A stretch of 64,000 nucleotides of DNA from Yersinia massiliensis CCUG 53443 (GTDB lineage: Bacteria > Pseudomonadota > Gammaproteobacteria > Enterobacterales > Enterobacteriaceae). The stretch covers positions 672,806 to 736,805 of the forward strand of contig NZ_HE997643.1 in NCBI RefSeq assembly GCF_000312485.1, read 5' to 3'. This document shows positions 9,073-17,868 of this stretch, piece by piece; the first letter of the stretch is position 1, and each line of letters begins with the position of its first letter. The translations under genes and the position numbers were made by a program. Below the pieces are notes generated by a model. The model saw only the letters and a program-made list of their open reading frames with translations, ran no database searches and was not told the origin of the DNA.

Positions 9073-9384
9073 ATGTCTGAACTGGAACGCACTAAAACAA
9101 TCACGCTTGTTAAACCCATTTCTCATGAAGCCACTAAAACCACCTATGAGTTTATCGAACTCGGTGAGCCGGTATTGCTGCAAGTTCAGCAGTTTTATGA
9201 CGAACAGGCGAAGTCAGGCGCCCTCAGTGCAATGGGGATGCTTATTTCGCTGGTGTCGAATGTGCCGCGTGAAGCGATCAAAAAGATGGCCTTTACCGAC
9301 TATAAAGCCTGTGAGGTCTACATGATGAGTTTTTTAGCCTACTCCCCCCAGAGGGAGGGTGGGGTAACGAACTCGCAGATGTGA
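9073..9384 (+). CDS. Tail assembly chaperone, Mu gp41-like (0-frame product)
   Basis: A 103-aa protein between tube and tape measure, the slot of the gpG/gpE/gp41 assembly chaperones that coat the tape measure during tail building. N-terminal ERTKTITLVKPISHEATKTTYEFIELGEPVLLQVQQFY matches the gp41/E family. Near the 3' end the frame contains T TTT TTA at 9330-9336, where ribosomes can slip back one base and continue into the frame ending at 9500. The last 15 residues after the site are likely just the unshifted end. Confidence 0.85.
   Translation: MSELERTKTITLVKPISHEATKTTYEFIELGEPVLLQVQQFYDEQAKSGALSAMGMLISLVSNVPREAIKKMAFTDYKACEVYMMSFLAYSPQREGGVTNSQM
9330..9336 (+). promoter_or_regulatory. 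Programmed -1 frameshift slippery heptamer TTTTTTA
   Basis: In the gp41-like frame the codons read agT TTT TTA, a canonical X XXY YYZ slippery heptamer. After a -1 slip, translation resumes at 9336 in a frame that stays open to 9500. Such signals are conserved in tail assembly genes of dsDNA phages. A C-run at 9343-9348 just downstream is a less suitable site because the A-site codon would mispair. Confidence 0.75.
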
Positions 9385-9500
9385 CTTATTACTATGGGTG
9401 GGGGCCAGCAGATGCTTGGTCCCTGACCTATAGCAGGCTGCAGTGGTGGTATCAGCAAGCGGTCAGAATTAACAAGGTTAAGGCGGGTAAAGATGGGTAA
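9336..9500 (+). CDS. Frameshift extension of the tail chaperone, GpE/gp42-like
   Basis: This frame is open from 9315 and has no start codon with a ribosome binding site. It encodes ELADVTYYYGWGPADAWSLT, the pattern of the P2 GpE/Mu gp42 extension in which an Asp-Val is followed by a W-P core. Read as join(9073..9336, 9336..9500), the -1 product has about 142 residues: 88 from the 0 frame and 54 from the shifted frame. Its stop overlaps the tape measure start (9493) by 8 bases, so it also couples translation to that gene. Confidence 0.75.
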   Translation, partial: SLLPPEGGWGNELADVTYYYGWGPADAWSLTYSRLQWWYQQAVRINKVKAGKDG

Positions 9501-11229
9501 TGCATTTGATTTTGAACTGACTGCGTCAGATCAGGCATCGGCCTCCATTCAGCGCATCGAAGAGGCTGTTAAAAACCTCCTTCCCGATCTGGATAAAACG
9601 CGCGAGGGCCTTAAGCTGGGTGGGCAGGAGTCGACTGAAGGTATTGATGATCTGAATACTCGCCTCAAAGGAATGGGGCAATTTGCGCGTGACGGGGTGC
9701 AGTTTATCGGCGATCTGGTACCGCCCCTTAAAATGGTCGGTGGTTTAACTTTCGGGCTGGGTGGCGCTGCAACGGTTATCAATGTTGTAAAAAACAGTTT
9801 GAGTGATTTTGCGAGCACGGGTTACCGCATCGAAACCACGGCTAAAAATATCAGTATGACAACGCAGGCTTTTCAGGAGCTGACGGGGGCCATGATTGAG
9901 AACGGCACCGAGCGCAAAGAGGCGGAATCGTCATTAAGTGGTTTGTTCTCACAGGCTAACGATGCGGCACATGGACGCAACGCTGGTTTTCTCGCCATAT
10001 TATCTCAGGCAGGGATCGGGATCAGCGAGACAAAAGAGGGGTTGGCTGATGTAGATAAATTGGTGACTGACCTCAATAAGCATATGCAAACGCTGTCTCC
10101 TGGGCAGCAGGCTCTGTTCGCCAGTAAGTTGAACCTCCCTCCCGAGTTATTGAGTTTATTGCGCAAAACAACTAATGAGGTTAAGCAACTTAAGGATCAG
10201 GCTCAAAGAGACGGCTTAATTATCAATGAAAATGACTTAAAGAATGCGGCTGTTTTGAAAGACGAATTTAACCGCACCAGCGCGGCATGGGATGGGCTGA
10301 TTAGCCGTATGCGTGCAGGGACGGGGGCGTTAATGGCGGGGAGTGGCACGGGCGAAAGGTTAAAACAGCGCCGGTCTATCGTGACCACCGATCAGGGAAA
10401 AATTGATCGGATGAGTAATGATGATGATTTTAAGTCAAGATTAGGCTATTTCGATAAGTTAGCGCTTAGCATGGGGACGCTGACAGATAGCCTGCGCGAA
10501 AAATATCAAAATGAATACGGGTTAAAAGATCGTGTTGAGGGTTTTGCCTCCGATGTATCGGGAATGAGGGCACCACCGCCGATCAATACACCTTACGCGC
10601 TCCCTGGTGAAGATCAGCAACAGGTGAGACTAAAGCAGTTAGAGTCGCAGTATAACCTTCCACCTACGATCCTTGATCGTGTCTATCAGGCGGAGTCTGG
10701 TCGCGGAAAAAATCTCCTGTCTCCGAAAGGGGCGCAGGGACCGTTCCAGTTTATGCCGCCAACAGGTCGGGATTATGGCTTAAATTCGATGGATGACCGA
10801 ATGGACTTCAATAAATCCAGCGAAGCGGCAGCCAAGTATCTTTCTGACTTGCTTAAAATGTTTGACGGGGATGTCAATAAGGCCGTTGCTTCTTATAACT
10901 GGGGGCAGGGGAATGTCAAAAATTACGGGTTGGGGCAAGCTCCCGCTGAAACACGCAACTACCTCCAGAAGATCATGCCGGGTTTGCCTGCTATTCATCC
11001 TCAGCCAGGCGAGTTAACCACCGCTCCCTCTGATATCAACGCGTTATCGCCAGCATCCATTAACTCATCCCAGCAAAGTGGAAGAGACATTAATGATATC
11101 ACCCAAGATAGGGGGGGAGAAAAGTCGGAAATTGAAATTACGCTGATTACGGATAAAACGGGGGAACGCCAAAAAATCACCGCACAAAAAGGGGCGAAGA
11201 TATCAACATCAATGAGTTACCCCTCGTGA
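9493..11229 (+). CDS. Tape measure protein with lytic transglycosylase domain
   Basis: A 578-aa protein, short for a tape measure, which would predict a short tail. Residues 1-60 are helical, 75-100 form a Gly/Ala hydrophobic stretch typical of tape measures, and 110-370 are mostly helical. Residues about 380-500 form an SLT-type lysozyme domain: LESQYNLPPTILDRVYQAESGRG with the expected catalytic Glu401, then KGAQGPFQFMPPTGRDYGL and AVASYNWGQGNV. The enzyme would cut peptidoglycan locally during DNA entry. It overlaps the frameshift product by 8 bases and is followed by a terminator-like hairpin. Confidence 0.88.
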   Translation: MGNAFDFELTASDQASASIQRIEEAVKNLLPDLDKTREGLKLGGQESTEGIDDLNTRLKGMGQFARDGVQFIGDLVPPLKMVGGLTFGLGGAATVINVVKNSLSDFASTGYRIETTAKNISMTTQAFQELTGAMIENGTERKEAESSLSGLFSQANDAAHGRNAGFLAILSQAGIGISETKEGLADVDKLVTDLNKHMQTLSPGQQALFASKLNLPPELLSLLRKTTNEVKQLKDQAQRDGLIINENDLKNAAVLKDEFNRTSAAWDGLISRMRAGTGALMAGSGTGERLKQRRSIVTTDQGKIDRMSNDDDFKSRLGYFDKLALSMGTLTDSLREKYQNEYGLKDRVEGFASDVSGMRAPPPINTPYALPGEDQQQVRLKQLESQYNLPPTILDRVYQAESGRGKNLLSPKGAQGPFQFMPPTGRDYGLNSMDDRMDFNKSSEAAAKYLSDLLKMFDGDVNKAVASYNWGQGNVKNYGLGQAPAETRNYLQKIMPGLPAIHPQPGELTTAPSDINALSPASINSSQQSGRDINDITQDRGGEKSEIEITLITDKTGERQKITAQKGAKISTSMSYPS

Positions 11230-11242
11230 TACACAAACAACA

Positions 11243-11270
11243 CCCTCGCCCTGGCGGGGGTTTTTATTTT
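11243..11270 (+). terminator. Rho-independent terminator after tape measure
   Basis: CCCTCGCC pairs with GGCGGGGG around a very short loop and is followed by TTTTTATTTT. The baseplate genes downstream start at 11283, only 13 bases later, so it probably attenuates rather than ends late transcription. Confidence 0.75.
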
Positions 11271-11282
11271 CAGGGGGCCTAG

Positions 11283-12689
11283 ATGTCACTGATCAGTAAC
11301 GCACTTTCGGATTTATTAGGTACGGGCGGTGATAGTTGGCAATGGTCTGAACACCTCCACCCTGCATCTTTCAGGGGGGTACCCTTCGCCGTAATGACTG
11401 CGGAGGGTGTTTTCGGTCGTCGTCAGGCTATTCATGAATACCCTTATCGCGATACTGCATGGATTGAGGATTTAGGCCGTGCCACTCGCCGCATGACTAT
11501 CCGTGGTTTTCTTATTCAGGGTAGCGGCCTTTACAACGCGCCCGACGTTATGACCCAGCGCGATTCATTGATCGCGGCCTGTGAAATGGCCGATACCGGA
11601 ACATTAGTACACCCAACGCTGGGCGAAATGACGGTCAGTATTCCTGAAAGCGGTCTTCGTCTGAATGAGGGGGCTGAGTCGGGGCGTGTTTTCGAGTTTA
11701 CGCTCACGATCATCGAGTCGGGTTTGCGGGTGTTTTCTGTCACCAGTTCAGCAGATGCCGTTTCGTCTATTCAGTCGTCATGGTTTGGTCTAGCCTCCAA
11801 ATCCGTGGCGACATTCATTGCGACGGTCAAAGGTGAGATCCGCTCTGTCACTCAAACCATCAAAACACTGAAAAGTACGGCAGCATTTTGGGTCAATATG
11901 GTGAATTCAACCACCAGTGAGGCAACAAATCTGGGTAATGTACTCCGCTCAACGCTTGGACGTGATCGTTATGGCCGTTTTAATCACGGTACGGTTGGGG
12001 GGAGTGTATCAGGGGCCACGGCATCGGTAAGCACACAGAACGACACAACGAACCTGTCCGCGCTGGTGGCTCAACGAATGGCGGTTTCAGTCGAGGGGCG
12101 AGCCTCTCTCGCTGATGCGACTGATACATTCAAAGAGGCCGCGACGATTGAGGGGCATGCTAATGCTGCGTTAGCGGTCGTGAATGCCATATTGGACAGC
12201 GGAGCCAGTACCCTTGATTTAATCCGTATGATGCAAGAATTAACGGCCATCCATGACGATACTTTTCGACCGAACCCCAGCGACAACAGCACCGCAGATG
12301 CCAGTTATCAGCTCATTATTGTGTTGTGCGCCGGTGCGATGGTGTTTGCCGCTTCGCAATATCAACCTGAAAGCTATGACGATGCCGTCGATATATTGAC
12401 GCGGGTTTGTGATGTTGTGGATAGCGCGGCGCTCTCTGCTGCTGATACCGGTAATGATGACGTGTATCAAGCATTAATTGAGTTGCGGGAGTCTATCGTC
12501 ACGTTGCTACAGCAAACGGGGGCGAACTTATCCCGTGTTGGCGTCGTCAGTTTTAATCGTTCATTACCTGCGCTTAATCTGGCCAACAGACTCTATCAGG
12601 ATGCACGGCGAGGTGATGCGTTAGTGAAAATGGCTAATCCTGTTCATCCGGCATTCATGCCCACTCGGTTTAAGGCGTTGAATTCATGA
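11283..12689 (+). CDS. DNA circularisation protein / baseplate-hub protein, Mu gp43 (N) family
   Basis: A 468-aa protein after the tape measure, as Mu N (gp43). The conserved N-terminal domain is clear: SEHLHPASFRGVPFAVMTAEGVFGRRQAIHEYPYRDTAWIEDLGRATRRMTIRGFLIQG, which defines the family named for DNA circularisation. In contractile tails the protein is thought to work at the tail tube-baseplate interface. The C-terminal two thirds are helical and variable. It ends overlapping the next start by 4 bases. Confidence 0.9.
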   Translation: MSLISNALSDLLGTGGDSWQWSEHLHPASFRGVPFAVMTAEGVFGRRQAIHEYPYRDTAWIEDLGRATRRMTIRGFLIQGSGLYNAPDVMTQRDSLIAACEMADTGTLVHPTLGEMTVSIPESGLRLNEGAESGRVFEFTLTIIESGLRVFSVTSSADAVSSIQSSWFGLASKSVATFIATVKGEIRSVTQTIKTLKSTAAFWVNMVNSTTSEATNLGNVLRSTLGRDRYGRFNHGTVGGSVSGATASVSTQNDTTNLSALVAQRMAVSVEGRASLADATDTFKEAATIEGHANAALAVVNAILDSGASTLDLIRMMQELTAIHDDTFRPNPSDNSTADASYQLIIVLCAGAMVFAASQYQPESYDDAVDILTRVCDVVDSAALSAADTGNDDVYQALIELRESIVTLLQQTGANLSRVGVVSFNRSLPALNLANRLYQDARRGDALVKMANPVHPAFMPTRFKALNS

Positions 12690-13759
12690 GTGATGACCTG
12701 ACGTTGCGCATTGGCAATAAGCTGATTACCGGCTGGGATAATATCAGGGTCACTCGGAGCATCGAGCGGCTACCCAGTGATTTCAGTCTGTCATTGATGG
12801 ACCTTTATCCGGGGAGTGATAACCAGCAGTGGGTCAATCCGGGAGATGCTTGTATCGTTAATTTGGGTGATGACGTTGTGCTGACGGGGTACATTGACCG
12901 ATGGGCTCCCATGATCAGTCGTAACCGTCGTGAGGTTAGAGCAACCGGCAGGAGTAAGTGTCAGGATCTGGTTGATTGCTCCGCTGAGTGGCCTAATAAC
13001 GTCATCAGCCAATCGACAGCCCTGCAAATCGCCCAAAAGCTGGCTGCGCCTTACGGTATTGTCGTATCAACCGACGTGACCGATTTAGATATTGTGCCTC
13101 AATTTACCTTGAACTGGGGGGAATCTCCCCAAGAGATTATTGACCGCATCACCCGCTGGGCCGCGTTATTGTATTACGACCAGCCGGATGGCAATTTAAC
13201 GCTGACTCGAGTGGGTACCCGTAAAGCGTCCAGCGGGGTAGCACAAGGTGTCAATATTGAAGATGCCGCGTATAACGCCGGTATGGATCAACGCTTTTCT
13301 GATTATACCGGCGTCTCCATGTCTGTTAACCCCCTCGCTGAACAGTCGCCCTCCGGTGGGTATGACGCCTTAACTCTGGCCAGAAGTCGCGATCCACAGG
13401 CGGCAAAGATGCGATATCGCAACCGCATTATTATCGTTGAAAGCACGTTGAATTCTTTTAACAAAGCTCAGGACTGTATTGATTGGGAAATGAATCGACG
13501 CTATGGGCGCTCTAAAGAGTTATTGGTGACAGTCGATAGCTGGCGGGATAAAAACGGCAAGTTATGGGAACCCAATACGCTAATCCCAATTGATTTGCCT
13601 GTCTTTGGTCTAAAGGATGAACTCTGGCTGTTATCTGAGGTGACTTACCTCAAAGACGATCACGGTACTGCTGCGCAAATGGTACTGATGCCCCCCGAAG
13701 CCTTTACCGTCCAGCCTTACGAATTTTATTCCAATGTTATAGAGCTTAACCAACGATGA
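12686..13759 (+). CDS. Baseplate hub protein, Mu gp44 (P) family
   Basis: A 357-aa protein equal in place and size to Mu gp44 (379 aa), the hub protein related to T4 gp27. It begins DLTLRIGNKLITGWDNIRVTRSIERLPSDFSLSLMD, the conserved start of the family, and contains VLTGYIDRW and GESPQEIIDRITRWAALLYYDQPDG. It would form the trimeric hub that carries the spike. Four-base overlaps on both sides join it tightly to gp43- and gp45-like genes. Confidence 0.92.
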   Translation: MSDDLTLRIGNKLITGWDNIRVTRSIERLPSDFSLSLMDLYPGSDNQQWVNPGDACIVNLGDDVVLTGYIDRWAPMISRNRREVRATGRSKCQDLVDCSAEWPNNVISQSTALQIAQKLAAPYGIVVSTDVTDLDIVPQFTLNWGESPQEIIDRITRWAALLYYDQPDGNLTLTRVGTRKASSGVAQGVNIEDAAYNAGMDQRFSDYTGVSMSVNPLAEQSPSGGYDALTLARSRDPQAAKMRYRNRIIIVESTLNSFNKAQDCIDWEMNRRYGRSKELLVTVDSWRDKNGKLWEPNTLIPIDLPVFGLKDELWLLSEVTYLKDDHGTAAQMVLMPPEAFTVQPYEFYSNVIELNQR

Positions 13760-14349
13760 GCGAATCAGGGCAACTCTCCAAATTATACCGGCAAATAAAA
13801 ATGATGATCGGCGTTGGTCGGGTGACGGGCAGCAATGATGGCGGCACCGTTCAAACTGTTCAATACCAAACGCCGCTTGAGGTACGTGATGACACCCCAA
13901 GGCTGGCTGAATTTGGTTTTTCGTCCGGGTTACCCGCTGGTACGGATGTGGTTATCGGGTTTTTAGGTGGCGACAGGTCAAGCGCAGTCATTATTGGTTC
14001 AAACCACCAGTATTTTCGCCATGCGTGGTTAAATCCGGGGGAAACGGTGATTTACTCGCAATGGGGGCAATACATCAAGCTCACTGAAGCTGGCGTGATT
14101 ATTGAGGCTAATGGCCAGCCGGTCACGGTCAATAATGCGACTGAGGTGACGATTAATGCTTCGGAAAAAGTGCGGCTAAATACGCCTTTGCTGGAGGTCA
14201 GCGGCGATATTATTGATAACGCTGGCAGCAATAGCACCACACTGAAAACCTTGCGCGAAGCCTATAACACCCACAATCACCAGCTTAAAAATGTTCAGGG
14301 TGGCAGTTCGACATTAACCAGTGAAGTGACGGGGAAGGTGGTTCAATGA
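13756..14349 (+). CDS. Baseplate assembly protein V, Mu gp45 (spike)
   Basis: A 197-aa protein of the Mu gp45/P2 V family, the membrane-piercing spike. The N-terminal OB-like domain (MIGVGRVTGSNDGGTVQTVQYQTPLEVRDDTPRLAEFGFSSGLPAGTDVV) is followed by a beta-helix needle of short repeats (VIIEANGQPVTVNNATEVTINASEKVRLNTP). The C-terminal end has TLREAYNTHNHQ, a HNH-spaced histidine segment like the HxH metal site at spike tips. Confidence 0.9.
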   Translation: MSESGQLSKLYRQIKMMIGVGRVTGSNDGGTVQTVQYQTPLEVRDDTPRLAEFGFSSGLPAGTDVVIGFLGGDRSSAVIIGSNHQYFRHAWLNPGETVIYSQWGQYIKLTEAGVIIEANGQPVTVNNATEVTINASEKVRLNTPLLEVSGDIIDNAGSNSTTLKTLREAYNTHNHQLKNVQGGSSTLTSEVTGKVVQ

Positions 14350-14783
14350 CAACCGACATCAAAACAGTTTGGGAGCCAGACAAATTGCTGGGCGACTGGC
14401 AAACAGGCGGTGGTGGGTTGCGGGATGGTGATGATTTAGAAACGGCTATTTTGATTAGTTTGTTCACGGATCGGTTGGCCCGTGCTGATGATGCTATCGA
14501 GAGCGATGACCGCCGAGGGTGGTGGGGGGATACCGGTTCAGAGTATCCGATAGGCTCCCGTTTATGGTTACTTCGTCGCGAAAAACTTACCACTAAAGTT
14601 GCACTAAAGGCCGAGGACTATGCTAACGAAGCCGTTGCGTGGCTACTTGATGATGGTGTTGTGACCGCCATAAGTGCCAATGCTCAGATAGTGTTCCCCA
14701 ATAGACTGAATCTGATCATCAGCTATCAACAACCAGCTCAATCAGAGGCTTCTGTTAAATTCTCATGGGTATGGGAGACCTAA
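14346..14783 (+). CDS. Baseplate wedge protein, Mu gp46 family
   Basis: A 145-aa protein of the GP46 family, related to the T4 gp25-type wedge component. The conserved ETAILISLFTDRLARADD and GWWGDTGSEYPIGSRLWLLRREKLT segments are visible. It overlaps the spike gene by 4 bases and is followed by the J-like gene after 3 bases, matching Mu order 45-46-47. Confidence 0.93.
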   Translation: MTTDIKTVWEPDKLLGDWQTGGGGLRDGDDLETAILISLFTDRLARADDAIESDDRRGWWGDTGSEYPIGSRLWLLRREKLTTKVALKAEDYANEAVAWLLDDGVVTAISANAQIVFPNRLNLIISYQQPAQSEASVKFSWVWET

Positions 14784-14786
14784 TAC

Positions 14787-15923
14787 ATGCCATTTAATCG
14801 CCCCACATTAAGCGAACTGCGCCAGCGTAATCTGTCTTATATTCAATCAGAGCTCAAAACTGGCGGTAATTTATTACGTTTTTCCAATATCGGCGTGATC
14901 AGTGATGCAGATGCAGGCATGGCACATCTGCACTACGGTTATCTGGATTATATTGCGCTGCAATCCACACCTTATAATGCTACTGATGAATATCTTGCTG
15001 CGTGGGCCGCGTTGAAAGATGTGTTTCGCAAACCCGCCAACCCTGCAACCTCTTCGGCTGTCGAGTTTAGCGGGACTGCAGGTCGCGTTATTGCCGCTAG
15101 CAGCCTTTTGAATCGGGCTGATGGTTATCAATATCGCCTCGATAATGAGTTAACGTTGGGTGCAGGCGGTACTGCCACCGGCTCAATCACTGCCGTTCTC
15201 CCTAGCGTACTGGATGACACGACTGGCGGCGGCGTGGCAGGAAATGCGGATGCTGGGACATCTCTGACATTGGATGTGGCCATTGATGGTGTTCAATCGG
15301 TAGCAACTGCGATAATTAAAATATCTGGCGGTGCGGATATTGAATCAGAAGATGTTTTTCGTTCCCGTATGTTACTGGCTTATCAAAATACGCCCCAAGG
15401 CGGCAATGATACCGATTATCGCGGCTGGGCTTTGGCGGTGCCGGGGGTGACTCGTTGCTGGGTGAAGCGCCGCTTACAAGGCGTTGGCACGGTCGGTATT
15501 TATATTATGTGCGATGGCAATGATTCCGGTGGTTTTCCGATCGGGACGGATGGGGTTTCACAGCTCGAAGAGTGGGGGGCAGTGAAAGCGACGGGTGATC
15601 AGGGGCGGGTCGCTGATCACGTTTACCCCTTACAGCCCATTATCGCCATCATTTATGTTTGCGCACCGGTCGCCGCGCCTGTCAATTTTGTTATCAGTGG
15701 TATACCTACGGCATCCAGTGAAACAACCTTGGCAATTAATACGGCTATTGATGAGGTTTTTTTTACCGAGGGCGAACCAGGCGGGAAAATTTTACTGTCG
15801 TCACTGCTGCTGGCCATTGGTGATGTTACGGGGACCAGTGGTTTTATTCTTGGCTCTCCGACGACAAATATTCAGCTTGAGGCTGGACAACTACCTGTCC
15901 GGGGCACGGTGACCTACCTATGA
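14787..15923 (+). CDS. Baseplate J-like protein, Mu gp47 family
   Basis: A 378-aa protein with the baseplate J signature: PFNRPTLSELRQRNLSYIQSEL at the start, then YIALQSTPYNATDEYLAAWAALKDVFRKPA, the central beta domain GRVIAASSLLNRADGYQYRLDNELTLGAGGTATGSI, and SRMLLAYQNTPQGGNDTDYRGWALAVPGVTRCWV. J proteins form the wedge ring that triggers sheath contraction. It ends 4 bases into the next gene. Confidence 0.94.
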   Translation: MPFNRPTLSELRQRNLSYIQSELKTGGNLLRFSNIGVISDADAGMAHLHYGYLDYIALQSTPYNATDEYLAAWAALKDVFRKPANPATSSAVEFSGTAGRVIAASSLLNRADGYQYRLDNELTLGAGGTATGSITAVLPSVLDDTTGGGVAGNADAGTSLTLDVAIDGVQSVATAIIKISGGADIESEDVFRSRMLLAYQNTPQGGNDTDYRGWALAVPGVTRCWVKRRLQGVGTVGIYIMCDGNDSGGFPIGTDGVSQLEEWGAVKATGDQGRVADHVYPLQPIIAIIYVCAPVAAPVNFVISGIPTASSETTLAINTAIDEVFFTEGEPGGKILLSSLLLAIGDVTGTSGFILGSPTTNIQLEAGQLPVRGTVTYL

Positions 15924-16516
15924 GTCGTTATTCTGTGAATGAGTATACCGCCGCGCTTCAGGCACTGATGCCTGTCGGTCTGGTTTGGCCTCAGCAACTT
16001 AACGGCGTTCAAACCAGTACGTTACGCGCACTAGCTCGATCTTTCCAACGCAGTGATGAAGATGCGCGTGATTTGCTCGATGCGGCTTTTCCATCGACAG
16101 CGACCGCAATGCTGCCTGAATGGGAAGCAACACTCGGGTTACCTGATTTATGTGCAATAGGTGAGATAGACAGCATTGTTCAGCGTCAGAGGGCCGTGGT
16201 ATCCAAGCTGTTCGGCATAGGTGGTCAGTCTGTTGCGTATTTTATCCGTGTTGCTGAGGCATTAGGCTACACCATCTCAATAACCCAATACAGGCAGGCA
16301 TGTGCTGGGATGTCGGTTTGTGGTGATGCTTTGAATGGCGATGAATGGCCTTTTACTTGGTTGATTACCGCACCAGAAACCACCATCAATTATGCTCAGT
16401 GTGGTTTAACGTATTGCGGTGATCCGCTGCGTTCGTGGGGAAATAAACAACTTGAATGTCGATTAACCGTATTAAACCCCTCTCATACCATTCTTAAATT
16501 TGGTTACGTTAATTAA
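15920..16516 (+). CDS. Baseplate/tail protein, Mu gp48 (DUF2313, YmfQ) family
   Basis: A 198-aa protein following gp47, the gp48/YmfQ position. It starts SRYSVNEYTAALQALMPVGLVWPQQ and has the AFPSTATAMLPEWEATLGLPD segment characteristic of DUF2313. Four Cys and the pattern CAGMSVCGDAL/CGLTYCGDPL form a repeated CG-D-L motif in the C-terminal half. The protein links the wedge to the fibre network. Confidence 0.9.
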   Translation: MSRYSVNEYTAALQALMPVGLVWPQQLNGVQTSTLRALARSFQRSDEDARDLLDAAFPSTATAMLPEWEATLGLPDLCAIGEIDSIVQRQRAVVSKLFGIGGQSVAYFIRVAEALGYTISITQYRQACAGMSVCGDALNGDEWPFTWLITAPETTINYAQCGLTYCGDPLRSWGNKQLECRLTVLNPSHTILKFGYVN

Positions 16517-16567
16517 ATAATTACCCTTTACCCATTTGTTTAACGCCTTCACTGGCGAGGATTTTCT

Positions 16568-17638
16568 ATGCAAAAAATTGGTGATATACCGAATACGCGT
16601 GCGGACAGTAATGGTGAATTTACTGACGGCAATGTTGCGGGTGGAGTGCCGCCAACGATATTACCTGCAGAGTGGTTGAATACTATTCAGCGCGAATTAA
16701 TTAACATCTTAGCGGCCGCTGATATTGAGCCAGACAGCGATCAATTCGATCAGGTCGCCACTGCTGTCTCTAAATTAATCACTGACGGCGGCTTTTTAAA
16801 AACAGTCAATAACCTTGTGGAAATTAAAAACGCCGGTGCTGTCGCGCTTGCGACTACTCTCGCCAACCTTGGTTTAAGCGACGTTGCACATTTACCGCAA
16901 TTAACGGGCGTAGTGGGTACCTCCCGTAATGCAAAGATGAGCGTTACGGCTGCATCTGCAACGGCTACTTTCACCGCTGATGAGTTAATAGTGCAAACGG
17001 CATTAGGTGGACGCCAATACAAGCTGAGCAATTTCAATAAAACAATTAACCTTGCGGCCATCGGCGCTGGCGGCATGGACACTGGCACCGCTCCGACAGC
17101 TGGCTTTGTCGCGCTATATGCGATCTATAATCCCACAACTCAAGCATCAGCATTACTTGCAGTTAATGCTACGTCAGTGCTAGCCCCAGAAGTATATTCT
17201 GGCGCAAATATGCCAGCTGGTTACACGGCGTCTGCGCTGGTCAGTGTGTGGCGAACTGCAAGCAGTCAATTCACTATTGGTTACCAGTTAGATAGGAATG
17301 TTTCATTCCCTAGGATCACAGTACTAACAACGACAACGGGAACGACTCCGCTATTGCCGATAAACATGCCAAATTACATACCCATAAATGCTAAATATTG
17401 CAGCGTAGATGGCGCACTGGGAACATCGACTAACGGTGTTGTTGGAATGGCATTTTCCTCATCCATTTCAGGGATCGGCTGGAGAGCAAGCGCTATGACA
17501 ACTACGGCGGGTTATGGGTCTACTTATGTAGCCATGAATATTCCAATAATTACCACGCAAACCATTTATTACTCAGCTAATGCAACGGTTGGTACTTTGA
17601 GTAATTTTGCGTCTAATTTAGTTGACTATGTATTTTAA
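16568..17638 (+). CDS. Phage tail fibre protein
   Basis: A 356-aa fibre at the end of the tail operon. Its N-terminus (QKIGDIPNTRADSNGEFTDGNVAGGVPPTILPAEWLNTIQREL) is the common attachment module of P2/Mu-like fibres. The rest is Ala/Thr/Gly-rich beta sequence ending in a variable Tyr-rich C-terminus that would bind the receptor. It is short compared with typical fibres of 500 or more residues. GAGG lies 7 bases before the ATG. The receptor is unknown. Confidence 0.88.
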   Translation: MQKIGDIPNTRADSNGEFTDGNVAGGVPPTILPAEWLNTIQRELINILAAADIEPDSDQFDQVATAVSKLITDGGFLKTVNNLVEIKNAGAVALATTLANLGLSDVAHLPQLTGVVGTSRNAKMSVTAASATATFTADELIVQTALGGRQYKLSNFNKTINLAAIGAGGMDTGTAPTAGFVALYAIYNPTTQASALLAVNATSVLAPEVYSGANMPAGYTASALVSVWRTASSQFTIGYQLDRNVSFPRITVLTTTTGTTPLLPINMPNYIPINAKYCSVDGALGTSTNGVVGMAFSSSISGIGWRASAMTTTAGYGSTYVAMNIPIITTQTIYYSANATVGTLSNFASNLVDYVF

Positions 17639-17650
17639 CTGGAGAGTTGT

Positions 17651-17842
17651 ATGGATATTTTATATGTGCAATTTTCTGATGAAACAGAAACGGTAATTGT
17701 TAGCTGGTTCTGTTGCCAACAATCACCGGAATATTATCCTTTCTTAGGTGAGGTTTATGCGAATGACCTAAGATATATTACATATTTTGAATCTCTTCCT
17801 GAGTGGTTAAAACCACTATTGCCTCAACCTATATATCTGTAG
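17651..17842 (+). CDS. Small protein after the tail fibre, unknown
   Basis: A 63-aa acidic, aromatic-rich protein starting 12 bases after the fibre stop with GGAGAG in front of its ATG. I do not recognise a family. Its place is that of fibre-assembly (Tfa) or fibre-tip proteins, so a helper role is possible. It contains a CC pair and ends PEWLKPLLPQPIYL. Confidence 0.7.
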   Translation: MDILYVQFSDETETVIVSWFCCQQSPEYYPFLGEVYANDLRYITYFESLPEWLKPLLPQPIYL

Positions 17843-17846
17843 GTTT

Positions 17847-17866
17847 ACCGGGCAGAAATGCCCGGT
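17847..17866. terminator. Hairpin between convergent fibre and acyltransferase genes
   Basis: A perfect 8-bp stem (ACCGGGCA/TGCCCGGT) with a GAAA tetraloop lies between the last tail gene and the convergent acyltransferase gene. T-rich but interrupted sequence follows on the + strand, so it can end the late operon, and possibly the opposing transcript. Confidence 0.7.
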
Positions 17867-17868
17867 TA

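Noticed and set aside
9343-9349. C-run CCCCCCA as the frameshift site
   Set aside because: In the 0 frame the codons are CCC CAG, so a -1 slip would mispair in the A site; TTTTTTA at 9330 fits better.
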